A stretch of 64,000 nt of DNA from positions 372,001 through 436,000 of the forward strand of contig JBAIAA010000396.1 in NCBI GenBank assembly GCA_037893245.1. Reading direction: 5' to 3'. The notes under the pieces were generated by a model. The model saw nothing but the letters and a program-made list of their open reading frames with translations. It did no database searches and was not told the DNA's origin. The position numbers and the translations under genes were made by a program. The number at the start of each line of letters is the position of its first letter. Position 1 is the first letter of the stretch. Positions 1 to 13,834 of the stretch are shown piece by piece. Origin of the DNA: Crossaster papposus (Eukaryota > Echinodermata > Asteroidea > Velatida > Solasteridae).

Positions 1-19
1 CGTCCGCGCATAGCAGTGA

Positions 20-46
20 TATATAATACACTGCCTCGCCCATTCA
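20..46 (+). promoter_or_regulatory. H4 core promoter, unit 1
   Basis: TATATAATA at 20-28 and CCATTCA at 40-46. The second matches the PyCATTCPu cap-site consensus known for sea urchin histone genes. The same elements precede every H4 copy. Confidence 0.8.
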
Positions 47-61
47 ATCGATCTAGTCTAG

Positions 62-409
<348 letters not shown>

Positions 410-444
410 ATAGATGCATGATACATGCCATTTTCAAACCAAAC

Positions 445-460
445 GGCTCTTTTCAGAGCC
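445..460 (+). terminator. Histone 3' stem-loop, H4 copy 1
   Basis: GGCTCTTTTCAGAGCC, a 6-bp stem with a 4-nt loop, 35 nt after the stop codon. It is the binding site for stem-loop binding protein, which directs U7-dependent cleavage. A purine-rich downstream element (CAAAAAGAGA) follows at 473-482. Confidence 0.98.
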
Positions 461-782
461 ACCACGATTTCACAAAAAGAGATTGATTCCAGGTTTTAAT
501 TTGTGTGTACTCTGTTATTATTTGGGCATTGTCTCGCGGGATTCAGTGTGGATTTTCCTCCCTGTGTCTATTAGTATTAAGGTTTTTTTCTTTTCGTTTA
601 TTGCCCGTAATTATTCCCGGGATGTCTTTATCGAAGACACGGCCCATTTGTTTATTTTGGTAGCTGGGGAAAATTAATTTGCTTGCAAAGTATCATGTAC
701 TCGTAGGTAATATTGACCGTATTGTTTCGGAGGGTAAATCAGTTGTGATCAGTGAAGCGTCCCGGCATGGTGTCCGAATTAT

Positions 783-810
783 CCAATCGGAAGACTGCCC
801 ATTGTTATAC
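783..810 (+). promoter_or_regulatory. H3 promoter elements, unit 1
   Basis: CCAAT at 783-787 and a TATA-like TTATAC at the end of 804-810, about 105 bp before the ATG. The TATA element is weak by sequence. Confidence 0.6.
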
Positions 811-896
811 TTCAGCCCCAGGATGCTATTCTCTAGTCTTAAGAGACGGCCTGTTCGTTGATTTGGCATTCACTTCTTATCTACTCTCCATTCTGA

Positions 897-1325
<429 letters not shown>

Positions 1326-1356
1326 GTCACAGCTGCGTGCGCAAAACTAACCGAAC

Positions 1357-1372
1357 GGCCCTTTTCAGGGCC
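1357..1372 (+). terminator. Histone 3' stem-loop, H3 copy 1
   Basis: GGCCCTTTTCAGGGCC, fully Watson-Crick, 31 nt after the stop. The downstream element CAAAGAGAGA is at 1384-1393. Confidence 0.98.
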
Positions 1373-1897
1373 AATATTTTTTTCAAAGAGAGATTCATTC
1401 CAATCGCGTTTTCTGTAGAGTTTTGGAAAGTTAAGTTTGGTTACTATAGGTAAATACGAATTTTAACTGGCCAGAGCTCCGGAGAACGGATTAATAAAAT
1501 TAATCGGATTAGTCTCTTTCCATTTTGTTTGTTTGTCTGTCTGTCTCTTATTTTTTGTTGTCCCCCCACCCCCCAAAATAAAAATAAAAAATTATTTTAC
1601 TTTTAATACGGTAAAAAAGGAGAAGAGTAATTGCCTGGCCATGTACACAATTGTTTATGCAGTCATTTTGTGTCATATTTTCGAAAACGGGAACTCTTCG
1701 TTACATTGGATGATACGCAAGTTTACCCGGCGTTTGGGGAAAAATAAATAATGAGTGAAACCACACCGGATTGTTGGCCTCTACCGAATATAATAAAAAA
1801 GTGGATATTCTAAATTATTGTTTGTAATTGTTTGTTTCTTGGAGTTTTCATTCGGATTCGGAAGGATAGCTTTTGCCCTCTGTGCGTGTGGCAAGCG

Positions 1898-2025
1898 CCA
1901 ATGCATGTCACTTTGCACGCGTACATAATTCTTCACGCTTGGGTGATTGTGTGGACAATGCGTGTATGCCCAGAATCCTAGCGGGTACCATAAAAGTCGT
2001 CCCGGCATGCTTGACCTTCCATTCG
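1898..2025 (+). promoter_or_regulatory. H2B promoter elements, unit 1
   Basis: CCAAT at 1898-1902 runs into an octamer-like ATGCATGT. ATAAAAG at 1990-1996 is the TATA element, and CCATTCG at 2019-2025 is a cap-like site at the expected distance. Confidence 0.75.
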
Positions 2026-2059
2026 ATCGCACGATCACATACACTCATCTTCTCCAATC

Positions 2060-2428
2060 ATGGCTCCTAAAGTTAGCGGAAAAGGCCAGAAGAAGGCCGG
2101 CAACACCAAGGCTCCGGTCAGCACGAACAAGAAGAGGCGTCGGCGTCGCAAGGAGAGCTACGGCATCTACATCTACAAAGTCATGAAACAGGTGCACCCC
2201 GACACAGGAATCTCCAGCAAGGCAATGAGCATCATGAACAGCTTTGTCAACGACGTGTTTGAGCGCATCGCCGGCGAATCTTCCCGCCTTGCCCACTACA
2301 ACAAGAAGTCGACCATCTCAAGTCGTGAAGTGCAGACTGCAGTACGCCTAATCCTCCCGGGAGAGCTTGCCAAGCATGCAGTCAGCGAAGGAACCAAGGC
2401 CGTCACCAAGTATACGACTTCAAAATAG
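2060..2428 (+). CDS. H2B: Histone H2B, copy 1
   Basis: 122 codons, intronless. The protein has a basic tail with a run of Arg/Lys around residues 25-31, then the H2B fold ([19 protein letters not shown] and onward) and the canonical end AVTKYTTSK, which includes the conserved ubiquitin-acceptor lysine region. It pairs with H2A. The short tail has no SPKK-type repeats, so this is not a sea-urchin-like sperm H2B. The promoter has an ATAAAAG TATA element at 1990-1996, a CCATTCG cap-like site 29 bp later at 2019-2025, and a CCAAT box at 1898-1902. The 3' stem-loop is at 2473-2488. The H2B-H2A spacer is 1076 bp. Confidence 0.99.
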   Translation: MAPKVSGKGQKKAGNTKAPVSTNKKRRRRRKESYGIYIYKVMKQVHPDTGISSKAMSIMNSFVNDVFERIAGESSRLAHYNKKSTISSREVQTAVRLILPGELAKHAVSEGTKAVTKYTTSK

Positions 2429-2472
2429 GTTGACCGAGGGAGGAACAAATAACACGAAAAACATAACCAAAC

Positions 2473-2488
2473 GGCTCTTTTCAGAGCC
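2473..2488 (+). terminator. Histone 3' stem-loop, H2B copy 1
   Basis: GGCTCTTTTCAGAGCC, 44 nt after the stop. An A-rich stretch with AAAGAGA follows near 2500-2510. Confidence 0.98.
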
Positions 2489-3388
2489 AACACAATTTAA
2501 AAAAAAGAGATGTGACTGTCTGATCTGTGTTACTAATTTAGTCAATATTCGTAGGTGGTAAAATCGTTCGGGTAGTGTTCCCGTCTTTACATTCTCCCTG
2601 ACCTTAAAAGGAGAAATGAAGATCAACATTAACCTTCTGTTCTCGTCGCCTTTGAAAACAAATATGTGACTTGAAAAGGCATGACGGGGAAAAGTATTTC
2701 TGTAGTATTTGGAGTTCTATTGTTTTACACCGTAGTAAAGACCGATTCGTTAGTTTTGCAATGATACCAACAGTATTTATTTACATCATTTAATTAACAT
2801 GATATATACAACATTGCAGGGCTGACAGTGCGCCGCCCAACCTAAGCGATCGAATTTTTAAAACCAACGAATAGCTTTGACCAAAACAATTATACGCGTG
2901 TCCGCCAACAACGAAATTGACAAATGGGGGTCATTGTTAATTTAGCCTCAGTAAGTCACGTAGGAATTTGCAATGGCGAAACAGCCTTTTGTTATTCAGC
3001 ACCTGTGCACGCAGTGGTTTTTGTTCATTCAGTCTCCATTACGAGAAGTAGTGGTTTCTTGTTTGATGTATGTTTAATATATGTGTTTGTCGTATCTCTG
3101 TGCAGACAAATCCGTGACAGTTTTCAATGTGGTTTATGAGGGACGATCTGCGGCCAGCGTGGAGGCAGGTCAATCGGTAGGCAACAGGGACACACCGTCG
3201 GGATAACAGAAATCGTCTGAGAAAGCAGGTAAGGTTTTTGGGTGCTTTGGGTTTTTGCTGTTATGATTTCATCGCTTAGATTGAAGACAGACAGACAGAC
3301 AGACCTCGTTCAAAAAATGTATCCCTGTCTTCACGAATCCAAAAATGGATGCGGTGCACTCAACCGTACAGTAAGTGTGTCGCGCGTG

Positions 3389-3434
3389 ATTGGCTACTTG
3401 GCGTGCTTCGGCCAATCCACCGGAACGCTATAAC
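3389..3434 (+). promoter_or_regulatory. H2A promoter elements, unit 1
   Basis: An inverted CCAAT (ATTGG) at 3389-3393, a direct CCAAT at 3412-3416 and a TATA-like TATAAC at 3429-3434. Paired CCAAT boxes close to the TATA element are typical of histone promoters. Confidence 0.7.
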
Positions 3435-3504
3435 TAGTGCTGTCACCCCCCTCGTACGGCACTTTCACTGCAGATCGCAATCTACTGTCACCAATTACTT
3501 CAAG

Positions 3505-3882
3505 ATGACTGGACGAGGAAAGAGCGGAAAAGCAAGAAGCAAGGCCAGGAGCAGGTCCTCAAGGGCGGGACTGCAGTTCCCCGTGGGTCGCGTTCATCGA
3601 TTTTTGCGAAGGGGCAACTACGCTGAGCGGGTTGGAGCCGGTGCACCGGTCTACCTGGCAGCCGTGATGGAATACCTGACCGCGGAGATCCTGGAGCTGG
3701 CCGGTAACGCAGCACGAGACAATAAGAAGACGAGAATTAACCCTCGACATCTGCAGCTTGCTATACGCAACGACGAAGAGCTTAACAAGTTGATGAGTGG
3801 GGTTACCATCGCGCAAGGCGGTGTGCTTCCCAACATCCAGCAAGTACTTCTGCCCAAAAAGGCCGCCAAAGTATCAAAGTAA
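3505..3882 (+). CDS. H2A: Histone H2A, copy 1
   Basis: 125 codons, intronless. An in-frame ATG exists at 3349, but the start chosen here gives the canonical N-terminus [29 protein letters not shown]; the upstream frame would run through the promoter, including the TATA element at 3429-3434 and the CCAAT box at 3412-3416. The acidic-patch residues Glu56, Glu61, Glu64 and Asp90-Glu91-Glu92 are all present (numbered with Met). The C-terminus is short and basic ([10 protein letters not shown]) with no SQ motif, so it is a canonical H2A and not H2A.X or H2A.Z. The 3' stem-loop at 3928-3943 has one U-G pair. U2 follows 1496 bp later. Confidence 0.99.
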   Translation: MTGRGKSGKARSKARSRSSRAGLQFPVGRVHRFLRRGNYAERVGAGAPVYLAAVMEYLTAEILELAGNAARDNKKTRINPRHLQLAIRNDEELNKLMSGVTIAQGGVLPNIQQVLLPKKAAKVSK

Positions 3883-3927
3883 TAGGCCTACAAACAAATT
3901 ACTTTGCCTCCACAAACAAAACCAAAA

Positions 3928-3943
3928 GGCTCTTTTCAGGGCC
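3928..3943 (+). terminator. Histone 3' stem-loop, H2A copy 1
   Basis: GGCTCTTTTCAGGGCC, 45 nt after the stop. The fourth pair is U-G: the 5' arm matches the H4/H2B form and the 3' arm matches the H3 form. The downstream element ACAAGAGAGA is near 3955-3964. All eight H2A copies share this. Confidence 0.96.
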
Positions 3944-4300
3944 ACCACATAGTTACAAGAGAGAAACGCCGCTGTCTGTCTGTTCTTCATTTTTAAATAA
4001 AGTTTTAAAAGAGACAAATTTAGATAATACATGTGTAGATTTTAACTTTCACAGCCAAAGGCCCGCTGAGTTTGTTCAATGGCTTCGTTTATTTTTGAAA
4101 GAATCGCCTTCCCTTTTCCTGCTTATAAAAATATTAAGAAAGTGTTTTTTGTCATCCGGGCGCGCGTGCGTTTTAACTTGTATCCCGGCGACCTTCATAT
4201 AAAAACTAGTTCATTAAATATGCAACGCGCGCACTGTGACTTCAACAAAGCAAAAATAAATACGCGCTGTGTCTGTACTCTATATATACATGTACTACGC

Positions 4301-4314
4301 GTACTGTACAGTAC
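4301..4314. repeat. 14-bp perfect palindrome
   Basis: GTACTGTACAGTAC equals its own reverse complement. It lies in the H2A-U2 spacer within a run of related GTAC words (4288-4322) and recurs in every unit. Confidence 0.8.
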
Positions 4315-4696
4315 ATGCATGTTCAGTTTGTAAAAGTACGTGAATGATATTATACCCGCGACCCAGCACATCAAAATCAAGAATAAGTCGGAAAAAGACT
4401 TTCGGAGATATAAATATAATAAGATTGCAAATTCAATAAGCTTTTTAATGACATCCATCACAAGCCTTTAGCTCGGAAATTATTGGTTACGAGTTACAGA
4501 CTGGGGATGGCTATCAATAGAAAGCCTATGGAATTTCAAATGTTACTATGTACATATCGTGAATTGTCATTTCCCGCTTATTATTGATTTTGATATCCTG
4601 GGTCACATTTTCATAGATTTAACAAAAACATTGGAAATGTGGTGAGTTGACACTTCGCGTGTGGTCTATTAGCTTTGTTTTCGTGTTCTGTCTTAC

Positions 4697-4770
4697 CTGG
4701 GCCCAATTTCATAACAAATGTAAGCACAACAATTTGCTTAGCATGAAACCTTTTCCTTGGCCAAACTGAA
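4697..4770. repeat. Possible interspersed-repeat remnant
   Basis: A segment beginning CCTGGGCCCAATTTCATAAC and running on through AAGCACAACAATTTGCTTAG. It resembles from memory a family of short dispersed repeats in deuterostome genomes. It is shared by all units, so it predates array amplification. This rests on recognition only. Confidence 0.3.
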
Positions 4771-4972
4771 GATTTCCGAACACGTTTTATTGACGGTCGT
4801 GAATTCTCGTTAACGTTCGCGACTACAATTTCGACGTCTGGGTGTACACAATTAAATGGTCAGGCCATAGAACCAGACTATTTTCACCGCCCACAAAGTG
4901 GGACATTTAGGTTCTGCTTAAAAACAAATAAACCGGCCTGAACGGTAAACGATCGAGGCGCGGTTGTGCCGA

Positions 4973-4985
4973 AGGGCGCCATCTA
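4973..4985 (-). promoter_or_regulatory. CTCF-like motif
   Basis: On the minus strand this reads TAGATGGCGCCCT and fits the AGRKGGCRC core of animal CTCF sites. It lies about 400 bp upstream of U2, in a GC-rich island in otherwise AT-rich DNA. Confidence 0.35.
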
Positions 4986-5315
4986 TCGGCACGCTCGTAC
5001 CGGCAGGTCTGTGTGTATTTACAGCGGCGAGGCGCAGTGCAGCATGGCGATAATTTTGATACCAGTCGCATTTTTCCAGATTTTCAAGTGACTTTTGGTT
5101 AAAAAAAATGAATTTGTAAAAGAATATTGTCGATGTGTATGAAAATGTGTTATGAAAACCCCCCAAGCTCATGAATATTGATGTAAATTAACGTGCCAAA
5201 AGTTGGTAATTTCTATAAACGGGTTTGCGTCGGGCTCTGTGAGAAGTCCTTTTCTTGACCCGAAATACACAAATTAGAAAAGTTAAAATAAGAATATTAT
5301 TCGGATGAGAACAAT

Positions 5316-5362
5316 GGGCGGGGGAATCAATTTGCATGCATAATTCCAGAGCGCCCTATTGG
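5316..5362 (+). promoter_or_regulatory. U2 promoter elements, unit 1
   Basis: A GC-box-like GGGCGGGGG at 5316-5324, a perfect octamer ATTTGCAT (inverted ATGCAAAT) at 5330-5337, and an inverted CCAAT at 5358-5362. The octamer is at -49 to -42 from the first U2 base. I cannot assign a proximal sequence element by eye. Confidence 0.65.
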
Positions 5363-5378
5363 TTCAATGTCAATCGTT

Positions 5379-5566
5379 ATCGCTTCTCGGCCTTTTGGCT
5401 AAGATCATGTGTAGTATCTGTTCTTTTCAGCTTAATATCTGAAACGCTGTTCATCGAACAGCCAGTATATTAATCTGATTTTTGGATTTGGGCCGTGGAA
5501 TAGAGGCTTGCCTCGTCCCGGCCATGGGTTGGCCCGGTATAGCAGTACATCCGGGATTCGGCCCAC
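5379..5566 (+). ncRNA. U2: U2 snRNA, unit 1 (intact)
   Basis: About 188 nt, the usual U2 length. It begins ATCGCTTCTCGGCCTTTTGG as in other animals. Stem-loop I is nt 11-22, the branch-point recognition sequence GTAGTA is nt 33-38, the Sm site ATTTTTGG lies at about 5477-5486, and the 3' half ends in the stem-loop around CCCGGTATAGCAGTACATCCGGG. U2 pairs with the intron branch site in the spliceosome. The 3' end is placed by comparison with fly and human U2 and may be off by a few bases. Confidence 0.96.
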
Positions 5567-6648
<1,082 letters not shown>

Positions 6649-6683
6649 ATAGATGCATGATACATGCCATTTTCAAACCAAAC

Positions 6684-6699
6684 GGCTCTTTTCAGAGCC
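6684..6699 (+). terminator. Histone 3' stem-loop, H4 copy 2
   Basis: Same sequence and spacing as the H4 stem-loop of unit 1. Confidence 0.98.
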
Positions 6700-7135
6700 A
6701 CCACGATTTCACAAAAAGAGATTGATTCCAGGTTTTAATTTGTGTGTACTCTGTTATTATTTGGGCATTGTCTCGCGGGATTCAGTGTGGATTTTCCTCC
6801 CTGTGTCTATTAGTATTAAGGTTTTTTTCTTTTCGTTTATTGCCCGTAATTATTCCCGGGATGTCTTTATCGAAGACACGGCCCATTTGTTTATTTTGGT
6901 AGCTGGGGAAAATTAATTTGCTTGCAAAGTATCATGTACTCGTAGGTAATATTGACCGTATTGTTTCGGAGGGTAAATCAGTTGTGATCAGTGAAGCGTC
7001 CCGGCATGGTGTCCGAATTATCCAATCGGAAGACTGCCCATTGTTATACTTCAGCCCCAGGATGCTATTCTCTAGTCTTAAGAGACGGCCTGTTCGTTGA
7101 TTTGGCATTCACTTCTTATCTACTCTCCATTCTGA

Positions 7136-7564
<429 letters not shown>

Positions 7565-7595
7565 GTCACAGCTGCGTGCGCAAAACTAACCGAAC

Positions 7596-7611
7596 GGCCC
7601 TTTTCAGGGCC
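7596..7611 (+). terminator. Histone 3' stem-loop, H3 copy 2
   Basis: Same sequence and spacing as the H3 stem-loop of unit 1. Confidence 0.98.
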
Positions 7612-8298
7612 AATATTTTTTTCAAAGAGAGATTCATTCCAATCGCGTTTTCTGTAGAGTTTTGGAAAGTTAAGTTTGGTTACTATAGGTAAATACGAAT
7701 TTTAACTGGCCAGAGCTCCGGAGAACGGATTAATAAAATTAATCGGATTAGTCTCTTTCCATTTTGTTTGTTTGTCTGTCTGTCTCTTATTTTTTGTTGT
7801 CCCCCCACCCCCCAAAATAAAAATAAAAAATTATTTTACTTTTAATACGGTAAAAAAGGAGAAGAGTAATTGCCTGGCCATGTACACAATTGTTTATGCA
7901 GTCATTTTGTGTCATATTTTCGAAAACGGGAACTCTTCGTTACATTGGATGATACGCAAGTTTACCCGGCGTTTGGGGAAAAATAAATAATGAGTGAAAC
8001 CACACCGGATTGTTGGCCTCTACCGAATATAATAAAAAAGTGGATATTCTAAATTATTGTTTGTAATTGTTTGTTTCTTGGAGTTTTCATTCGGATTCGG
8101 AAGGATAGCTTTTGCCCTCTGTGCGTGTGGCAAGCGCCAATGCATGTCACTTTGCACGCGTACATAATTCTTCACGCTTGGGTGATTGTGTGGACAATGC
8201 GTGTATGCCCAGAATCCTAGCGGGTACCATAAAAGTCGTCCCGGCATGCTTGACCTTCCATTCGATCGCACGATCACATACACTCATCTTCTCCAATC

Positions 8299-8667
8299 AT
8301 GGCTCCTAAAGTTAGCGGAAAAGGCCAGAAGAAGGCCGGCAACACCAAGGCTCCGGTCAGCACGAACAAGAAGAGGCGTCGGCGTCGCAAGGAGAGCTAC
8401 GGCATCTACATCTACAAAGTCATGAAACAGGTGCACCCCGACACAGGAATCTCCAGCAAGGCAATGAGCATCATGAACAGCTTTGTCAACGACGTGTTTG
8501 AGCGCATCGCCGGCGAATCTTCCCGCCTTGCCCACTACAACAAGAAGTCGACCATCTCAAGTCGTGAAGTGCAGACTGCAGTACGCCTAATCCTCCCGGG
8601 AGAGCTTGCCAAGCATGCAGTCAGCGAAGGAACCAAGGCCGTCACCAAGTATACGACTTCAAAATAG
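8299..8667 (+). CDS. H2B: Histone H2B, copy 2
   Basis: Same protein as copy 1. TATA element 8229-8235, stem-loop 8712-8727. Confidence 0.99.
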   Translation: MAPKVSGKGQKKAGNTKAPVSTNKKRRRRRKESYGIYIYKVMKQVHPDTGISSKAMSIMNSFVNDVFERIAGESSRLAHYNKKSTISSREVQTAVRLILPGELAKHAVSEGTKAVTKYTTSK

Positions 8668-8711
8668 GTTGACCGAGGGAGGAACAAATAACACGAAAAA
8701 CATAACCAAAC

Positions 8712-8727
8712 GGCTCTTTTCAGAGCC
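8712..8727 (+). terminator. Histone 3' stem-loop, H2B copy 2
   Basis: Same sequence and spacing as the H2B stem-loop of unit 1. Confidence 0.98.
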
Positions 8728-9743
8728 AACACAATTTAAAAAAAAGAGATGTGACTGTCTGATCTGTGTTACTAATTTAGTCAATATTCGTAGGTGGTAA
8801 AATCGTTCGGGTAGTGTTCCCGTCTTTACATTCTCCCTGACCTTAAAAGGAGAAATGAAGATCAACATTAACCTTCTGTTCTCGTCGCCTTTGAAAACAA
8901 ATATGTGACTTGAAAAGGCATGACGGGGAAAAGTATTTCTGTAGTATTTGGAGTTCTATTGTTTTACACCGTAGTAAAGACCGATTCGTTAGTTTTGCAA
9001 TGATACCAACAGTATTTATTTACATCATTTAATTAACATGATATATACAACATTGCAGGGCTGACAGTGCGCCGCCCAACCTAAGCGATCGAATTTTTAA
9101 AACCAACGAATAGCTTTGACCAAAACAATTATACGCGTGTCCGCCAACAACGAAATTGACAAATGGGGGTCATTGTTAATTTAGCCTCAGTAAGTCACGT
9201 AGGAATTTGCAATGGCGAAACAGCCTTTTGTTATTCAGCACCTGTGCACGCAGTGGTTTTTGTTCATTCAGTCTCCATTACGAGAAGTAGTGGTTTCTTG
9301 TTTGATGTATGTTTAATATATGTGTTTGTCGTATCTCTGTGCAGACAAATCCGTGACAGTTTTCAATGTGGTTTATGAGGGACGATCTGCGGCCAGCGTG
9401 GAGGCAGGTCAATCGGTAGGCAACAGGGACACACCGTCGGGATAACAGAAATCGTCTGAGAAAGCAGGTAAGGTTTTTGGGTGCTTTGGGTTTTTGCTGT
9501 TATGATTTCATCGCTTAGATTGAAGACAGACAGACAGACAGACCTCGTTCAAAAAATGTATCCCTGTCTTCACGAATCCAAAAATGGATGCGGTGCACTC
9601 AACCGTACAGTAAGTGTGTCGCGCGTGATTGGCTACTTGGCGTGCTTCGGCCAATCCACCGGAACGCTATAACTAGTGCTGTCACCCCCCTCGTACGGCA
9701 CTTTCACTGCAGATCGCAATCTACTGTCACCAATTACTTCAAG

Positions 9744-10121
9744 ATGACTGGACGAGGAAAGAGCGGAAAAGCAAGAAGCAAGGCCAGGAGCAGGTCCTCA
9801 AGGGCGGGACTGCAGTTCCCCGTGGGTCGCGTTCATCGATTTTTGCGAAGGGGCAACTACGCTGAGCGGGTTGGAGCCGGTGCACCGGTCTACCTGGCAG
9901 CCGTGATGGAATACCTGACCGCGGAGATCCTGGAGCTGGCCGGTAACGCAGCACGAGACAATAAGAAGACGAGAATTAACCCTCGACATCTGCAGCTTGC
10001 TATACGCAACGACGAAGAGCTTAACAAGTTGATGAGTGGGGTTACCATCGCGCAAGGCGGTGTGCTTCCCAACATCCAGCAAGTACTTCTGCCCAAAAAG
10101 GCCGCCAAAGTATCAAAGTAA
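9744..10121 (+). CDS. H2A: Histone H2A, copy 2
   Basis: Same 125-residue protein as copy 1. TATA element 9668-9673, stem-loop 10167-10182. Confidence 0.99.
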   Translation: MTGRGKSGKARSKARSRSSRAGLQFPVGRVHRFLRRGNYAERVGAGAPVYLAAVMEYLTAEILELAGNAARDNKKTRINPRHLQLAIRNDEELNKLMSGVTIAQGGVLPNIQQVLLPKKAAKVSK

Positions 10122-10166
10122 TAGGCCTACAAACAAATTACTTTGCCTCCACAAACAAAACCAAAA

Positions 10167-10182
10167 GGCTCTTTTCAGGGCC
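10167..10182 (+). terminator. Histone 3' stem-loop, H2A copy 2
   Basis: Same sequence as the H2A stem-loop of unit 1, with the U-G pair. Confidence 0.96.
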
Positions 10183-11554
10183 ACCACATAGTTACAAGAG
10201 AGAAACGCCGCTGTCTGTCTGTTCTTCATTTTTAAATAAAGTTTTAAAAGAGACAAATTTAGATAATACATGTGTAGATTTTAACTTTCACAGCCAAAGG
10301 CCCGCTGAGTTTGTTCAATGGCTTCGTTTATTTTTTAAAGAATCGCCTTCCCTTTTCCTGCTTATAAAAATATTAAGAAAGTGTTTTTTGTCATCCGGGC
10401 GCGCGTGCGTTTTAACTTGTATCCCGGCGACCTTCATATAAAAACTAGTTCATTAAATATGCAACGCGCGCACTGTGACTTCAACAAAGCAAAAATAAAT
10501 ACGCGCTGTGTCTGTACTCTATATATACATGTACTACGCGTACTGTACAGTACATGCATGTTCAGTTTGTAAAAGTACGTGAATGATATTATACCCGCGA
10601 CCCAGCACATCAAAATCAAGAATAAGTCGGAAAAAGACTTTCGGAGATATAAATATAATAAGATTGCAAATTCAATAAGCTTTTTAATGACATCCATCAC
10701 AAGCCTTTAGCTCGGAAATTATTGGTTACGAGTTACAGACTGGGGATGGCTATCAATAGAAAGCCTATGGAATTTCAAATGTTACTATGTACATATCGTG
10801 AATTGTCATTTCCCGCTTATTATTGATTTTGATATCCTGGGTCACATTTTCATAGATTTAACAAAAACATTGGAAATGTGGTGAGTTGACACTTCGCGTG
10901 TGGTCTATTAGCTTTGTTTTCGTGTTCTGTCTTACCTGGGCCCAATTTCATAACAAATGTAAGCACAACAATTTGCTTAGCATGAAACCTTTTCCTTGGC
11001 CAAACTGAAGATTTCCGAACACGTTTTATTGACGGTCGTGAATTCTCGTTAACGTTCGCGACTACAATTTCGACGTCTGGGTGTACACAATTAAATGGTC
11101 AGGCCATAGAACCAGACTATTTTCACCGCCCACAAAGTGGGACATTTAGGTTCTGCTTAAAAACAAATAAACCGGCCTGAACGGTAAACGATCGAGGCGC
11201 GGTTGTGCCGAAGGGCGCCATCTATCGGCACGCTCGTACCGGCAGGTCTGTGTGTATTTACAGCGGCGAGGCGCAGTGCAGCATGGCGATAATTTTGATA
11301 CCAGTCGCATTTTTCCAGATTTTCAAGTGACTTTTGGTTAAAAAAAATGAATTTGTAAAAGAATATTGTCGATGTGTATGAAAATGTGTTATGAAAACCC
11401 CCCAAGCTCATGAATATTGATGTAAATTAACGTGCCAAAAGTTGGTAATTTCTATAAACGGGTTTGCGTCGGGCTCTGTGAGAAGTCCTTTTCTTGACCC
11501 GAAATACACAAATTAGAAAAGTTAAAATAAGAATATTATTCGGATGAGAACAAT

Positions 11555-11601
11555 GGGCGGGGGAATCAATTTGCATGCATAATTCCAGAGCGCCCTATTG
11601 G
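11555..11601 (+). promoter_or_regulatory. U2 promoter elements, unit 2
   Basis: Same GC box, octamer and inverted CCAAT as in unit 1, ahead of an intact U2 gene. Confidence 0.65.
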
Positions 11602-11617
11602 TTCAATGTCAATCGTT

Positions 11618-11805
11618 ATCGCTTCTCGGCCTTTTGGCTAAGATCATGTGTAGTATCTGTTCTTTTCAGCTTAATATCTGAAACGCTGTTCATCGAACAG
11701 CCAGTATATTAATCTGATTTTTGGATTTGGGCCGTGGAATAGAGGCTTGCCTCGTCCCGGCCATGGGTTGGCCCGGTATAGCAGTACATCCGGGATTCGG
11801 CCCAC
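11618..11805 (+). ncRNA. U2: U2 snRNA, unit 2 (intact)
   Basis: Same sequence as the unit 1 gene, with intact GTAGTA and Sm site. Confidence 0.96.
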
Positions 11806-12539
11806 TCCCCTCGGGGAACATCAATTAATACAAAAACAGGTCTCGTCTATTATGTGTATTCCTATGTCGCCTCACTTTTACAAGTTCTTTCTTCGCTTTA
11901 CTTCGTGGCTTTCTTATATTTGAACATTTCAATTTGTCTCAATTAAATAATTGTATGAAGACCGATCTCTTTGTTTTAGGTTGATTTCTGAAGAAAGGGA
12001 AAAACAACAACAACAAAAACAAACAAACAAACAAACAAACAAACAGATCCTCTGCGACTGGTTGTATTTTTTTTTGGCGAAGATGTATTAGATTTCTTTA
12101 TCTTTTCCATATTTTTAGAAATTCATATGATTTCATATAAATGTAGACTTTAAATGTTCTTTTTGTTTTTGGTCTTGTTTGTTTGAATTCCATTTTTGTT
12201 CTAAATACTGTATAGGTAATAATGCAGGGCCCTTTTTTATAGCTTTTTTTTTGTAAGTGATAAAACCTCAAATACAATAAATAACAGTGCTTTTAACAGT
12301 TCAGTTTTTATGTTTGTATTTTAATGTTGCGATTATTCGTTTGCTTGCTTTCCTCTCTCTCTCTCTCTCGTTGACTGTTTATTTCTCCTCTCGTGTCGTT
12401 ATTTCGGGAGGGAAACCTCTGCCACGATTTGTTGCTAGAGGGCGCCCTGACTTTCGTTTGCCTGGCGTGCTCCTATCGCGTCCGCGCATAGCAGTGATAT
12501 ATAATACACTGCCTCGCCCATTCAATCGATCTAGTCTAG

Positions 12540-12887
<348 letters not shown>

Positions 12888-12922
12888 ATAGATGCATGAT
12901 ACATGCCATTTTCAAACCAAAC

Positions 12923-12938
12923 GGCTCTTTTCAGAGCC
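12923..12938 (+). terminator. Histone 3' stem-loop, H4 copy 3
   Basis: Same sequence and spacing as the H4 stem-loop of unit 1. Confidence 0.98.
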
Positions 12939-13374
12939 ACCACGATTTCACAAAAAGAGATTGATTCCAGGTTTTAATTTGTGTGTACTCTGTTATTATT
13001 TGGGCATTGTCTCGCGGGATTCAGTGTGGATTTTCCTCCCTGTGTCTATTAGTATTAAGGTTTTTTTCTTTTCGTTTATTGCCCGTAATTATTCCCGGGA
13101 TGTCTTTATCGAAGACACGGCCCATTTGTTTATTTTGGTAGCTGGGGAAAATTAATTTGCTTGCAAAGTATCATGTACTCGTAGGTAATATTGACCGTAT
13201 TGTTTCGGAGGGTAAATCAGTTGTGATCAGTGAAGCGTCCCGGCATGGTGTCCGAATTATCCAATCGGAAGACTGCCCATTGTTATACTTCAGCCCCAGG
13301 ATGCTATTCTCTAGTCTTAAGAGACGGCCTGTTCGTTGATTTGGCATTCACTTCTTATCTACTCTCCATTCTGA

Positions 13375-13803
<429 letters not shown>

Positions 13804-13834
13804 GTCACAGCTGCGTGCGCAAAACTAACCGAAC

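Larger units (their letters stand above)
1326..2059 (+). other. H3-H2B spacer, unit 1
   Basis: 734 bp. After the H3 stem-loop it is AT-rich, with a TTTG/TCTG simple repeat at about 1526-1548 and a C-run at 1561-1573, then the H2B promoter. Open frames here are short, lack known motifs and are not supported as genes. Confidence 0.8.
2429..3504 (+). other. H2B-H2A spacer, unit 1
   Basis: 1076 bp. It contains the H2B stem-loop, an ACAG simple repeat at 3286-3304, the H2A promoter, and splice-like signals: an AG acceptor at 2818-2819 followed by GTAAGT at 2951, and an acceptor ending at 3105 followed by GTAAGG at 3229. No coding gene is recognisable. Confidence 0.7.
3883..5378 (+). other. H2A-U2 spacer, unit 1
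   Basis: 1496 bp, the longest spacer. It holds the H2A stem-loop, a 14-bp palindrome at 4301-4314, a possible interspersed-repeat remnant near 4697-4770, a nested inverted repeat near 4868-4917, a CTCF-like motif at 4973-4985 and the U2 promoter. No H1 gene or other coding gene is visible. Confidence 0.75.

Noticed and set aside
414-677. Small plus-strand frame after H4 (MHDTCHFQTKRLF...)
   Set aside because: It overlaps the H4 3' stem-loop and cleavage region and has no similarity to known proteins.
2924-3139. 71-codon frame in the H2B-H2A spacer
   Set aside because: It is short and hydrophobic without motifs; it overlaps the splice-like signals and has no support as a protein.
3349-3504. 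52-codon N-terminal extension of H2A
   Set aside because: It spans the CCAAT and TATA elements of the H2A promoter, and the canonical H2A start is at 3505.
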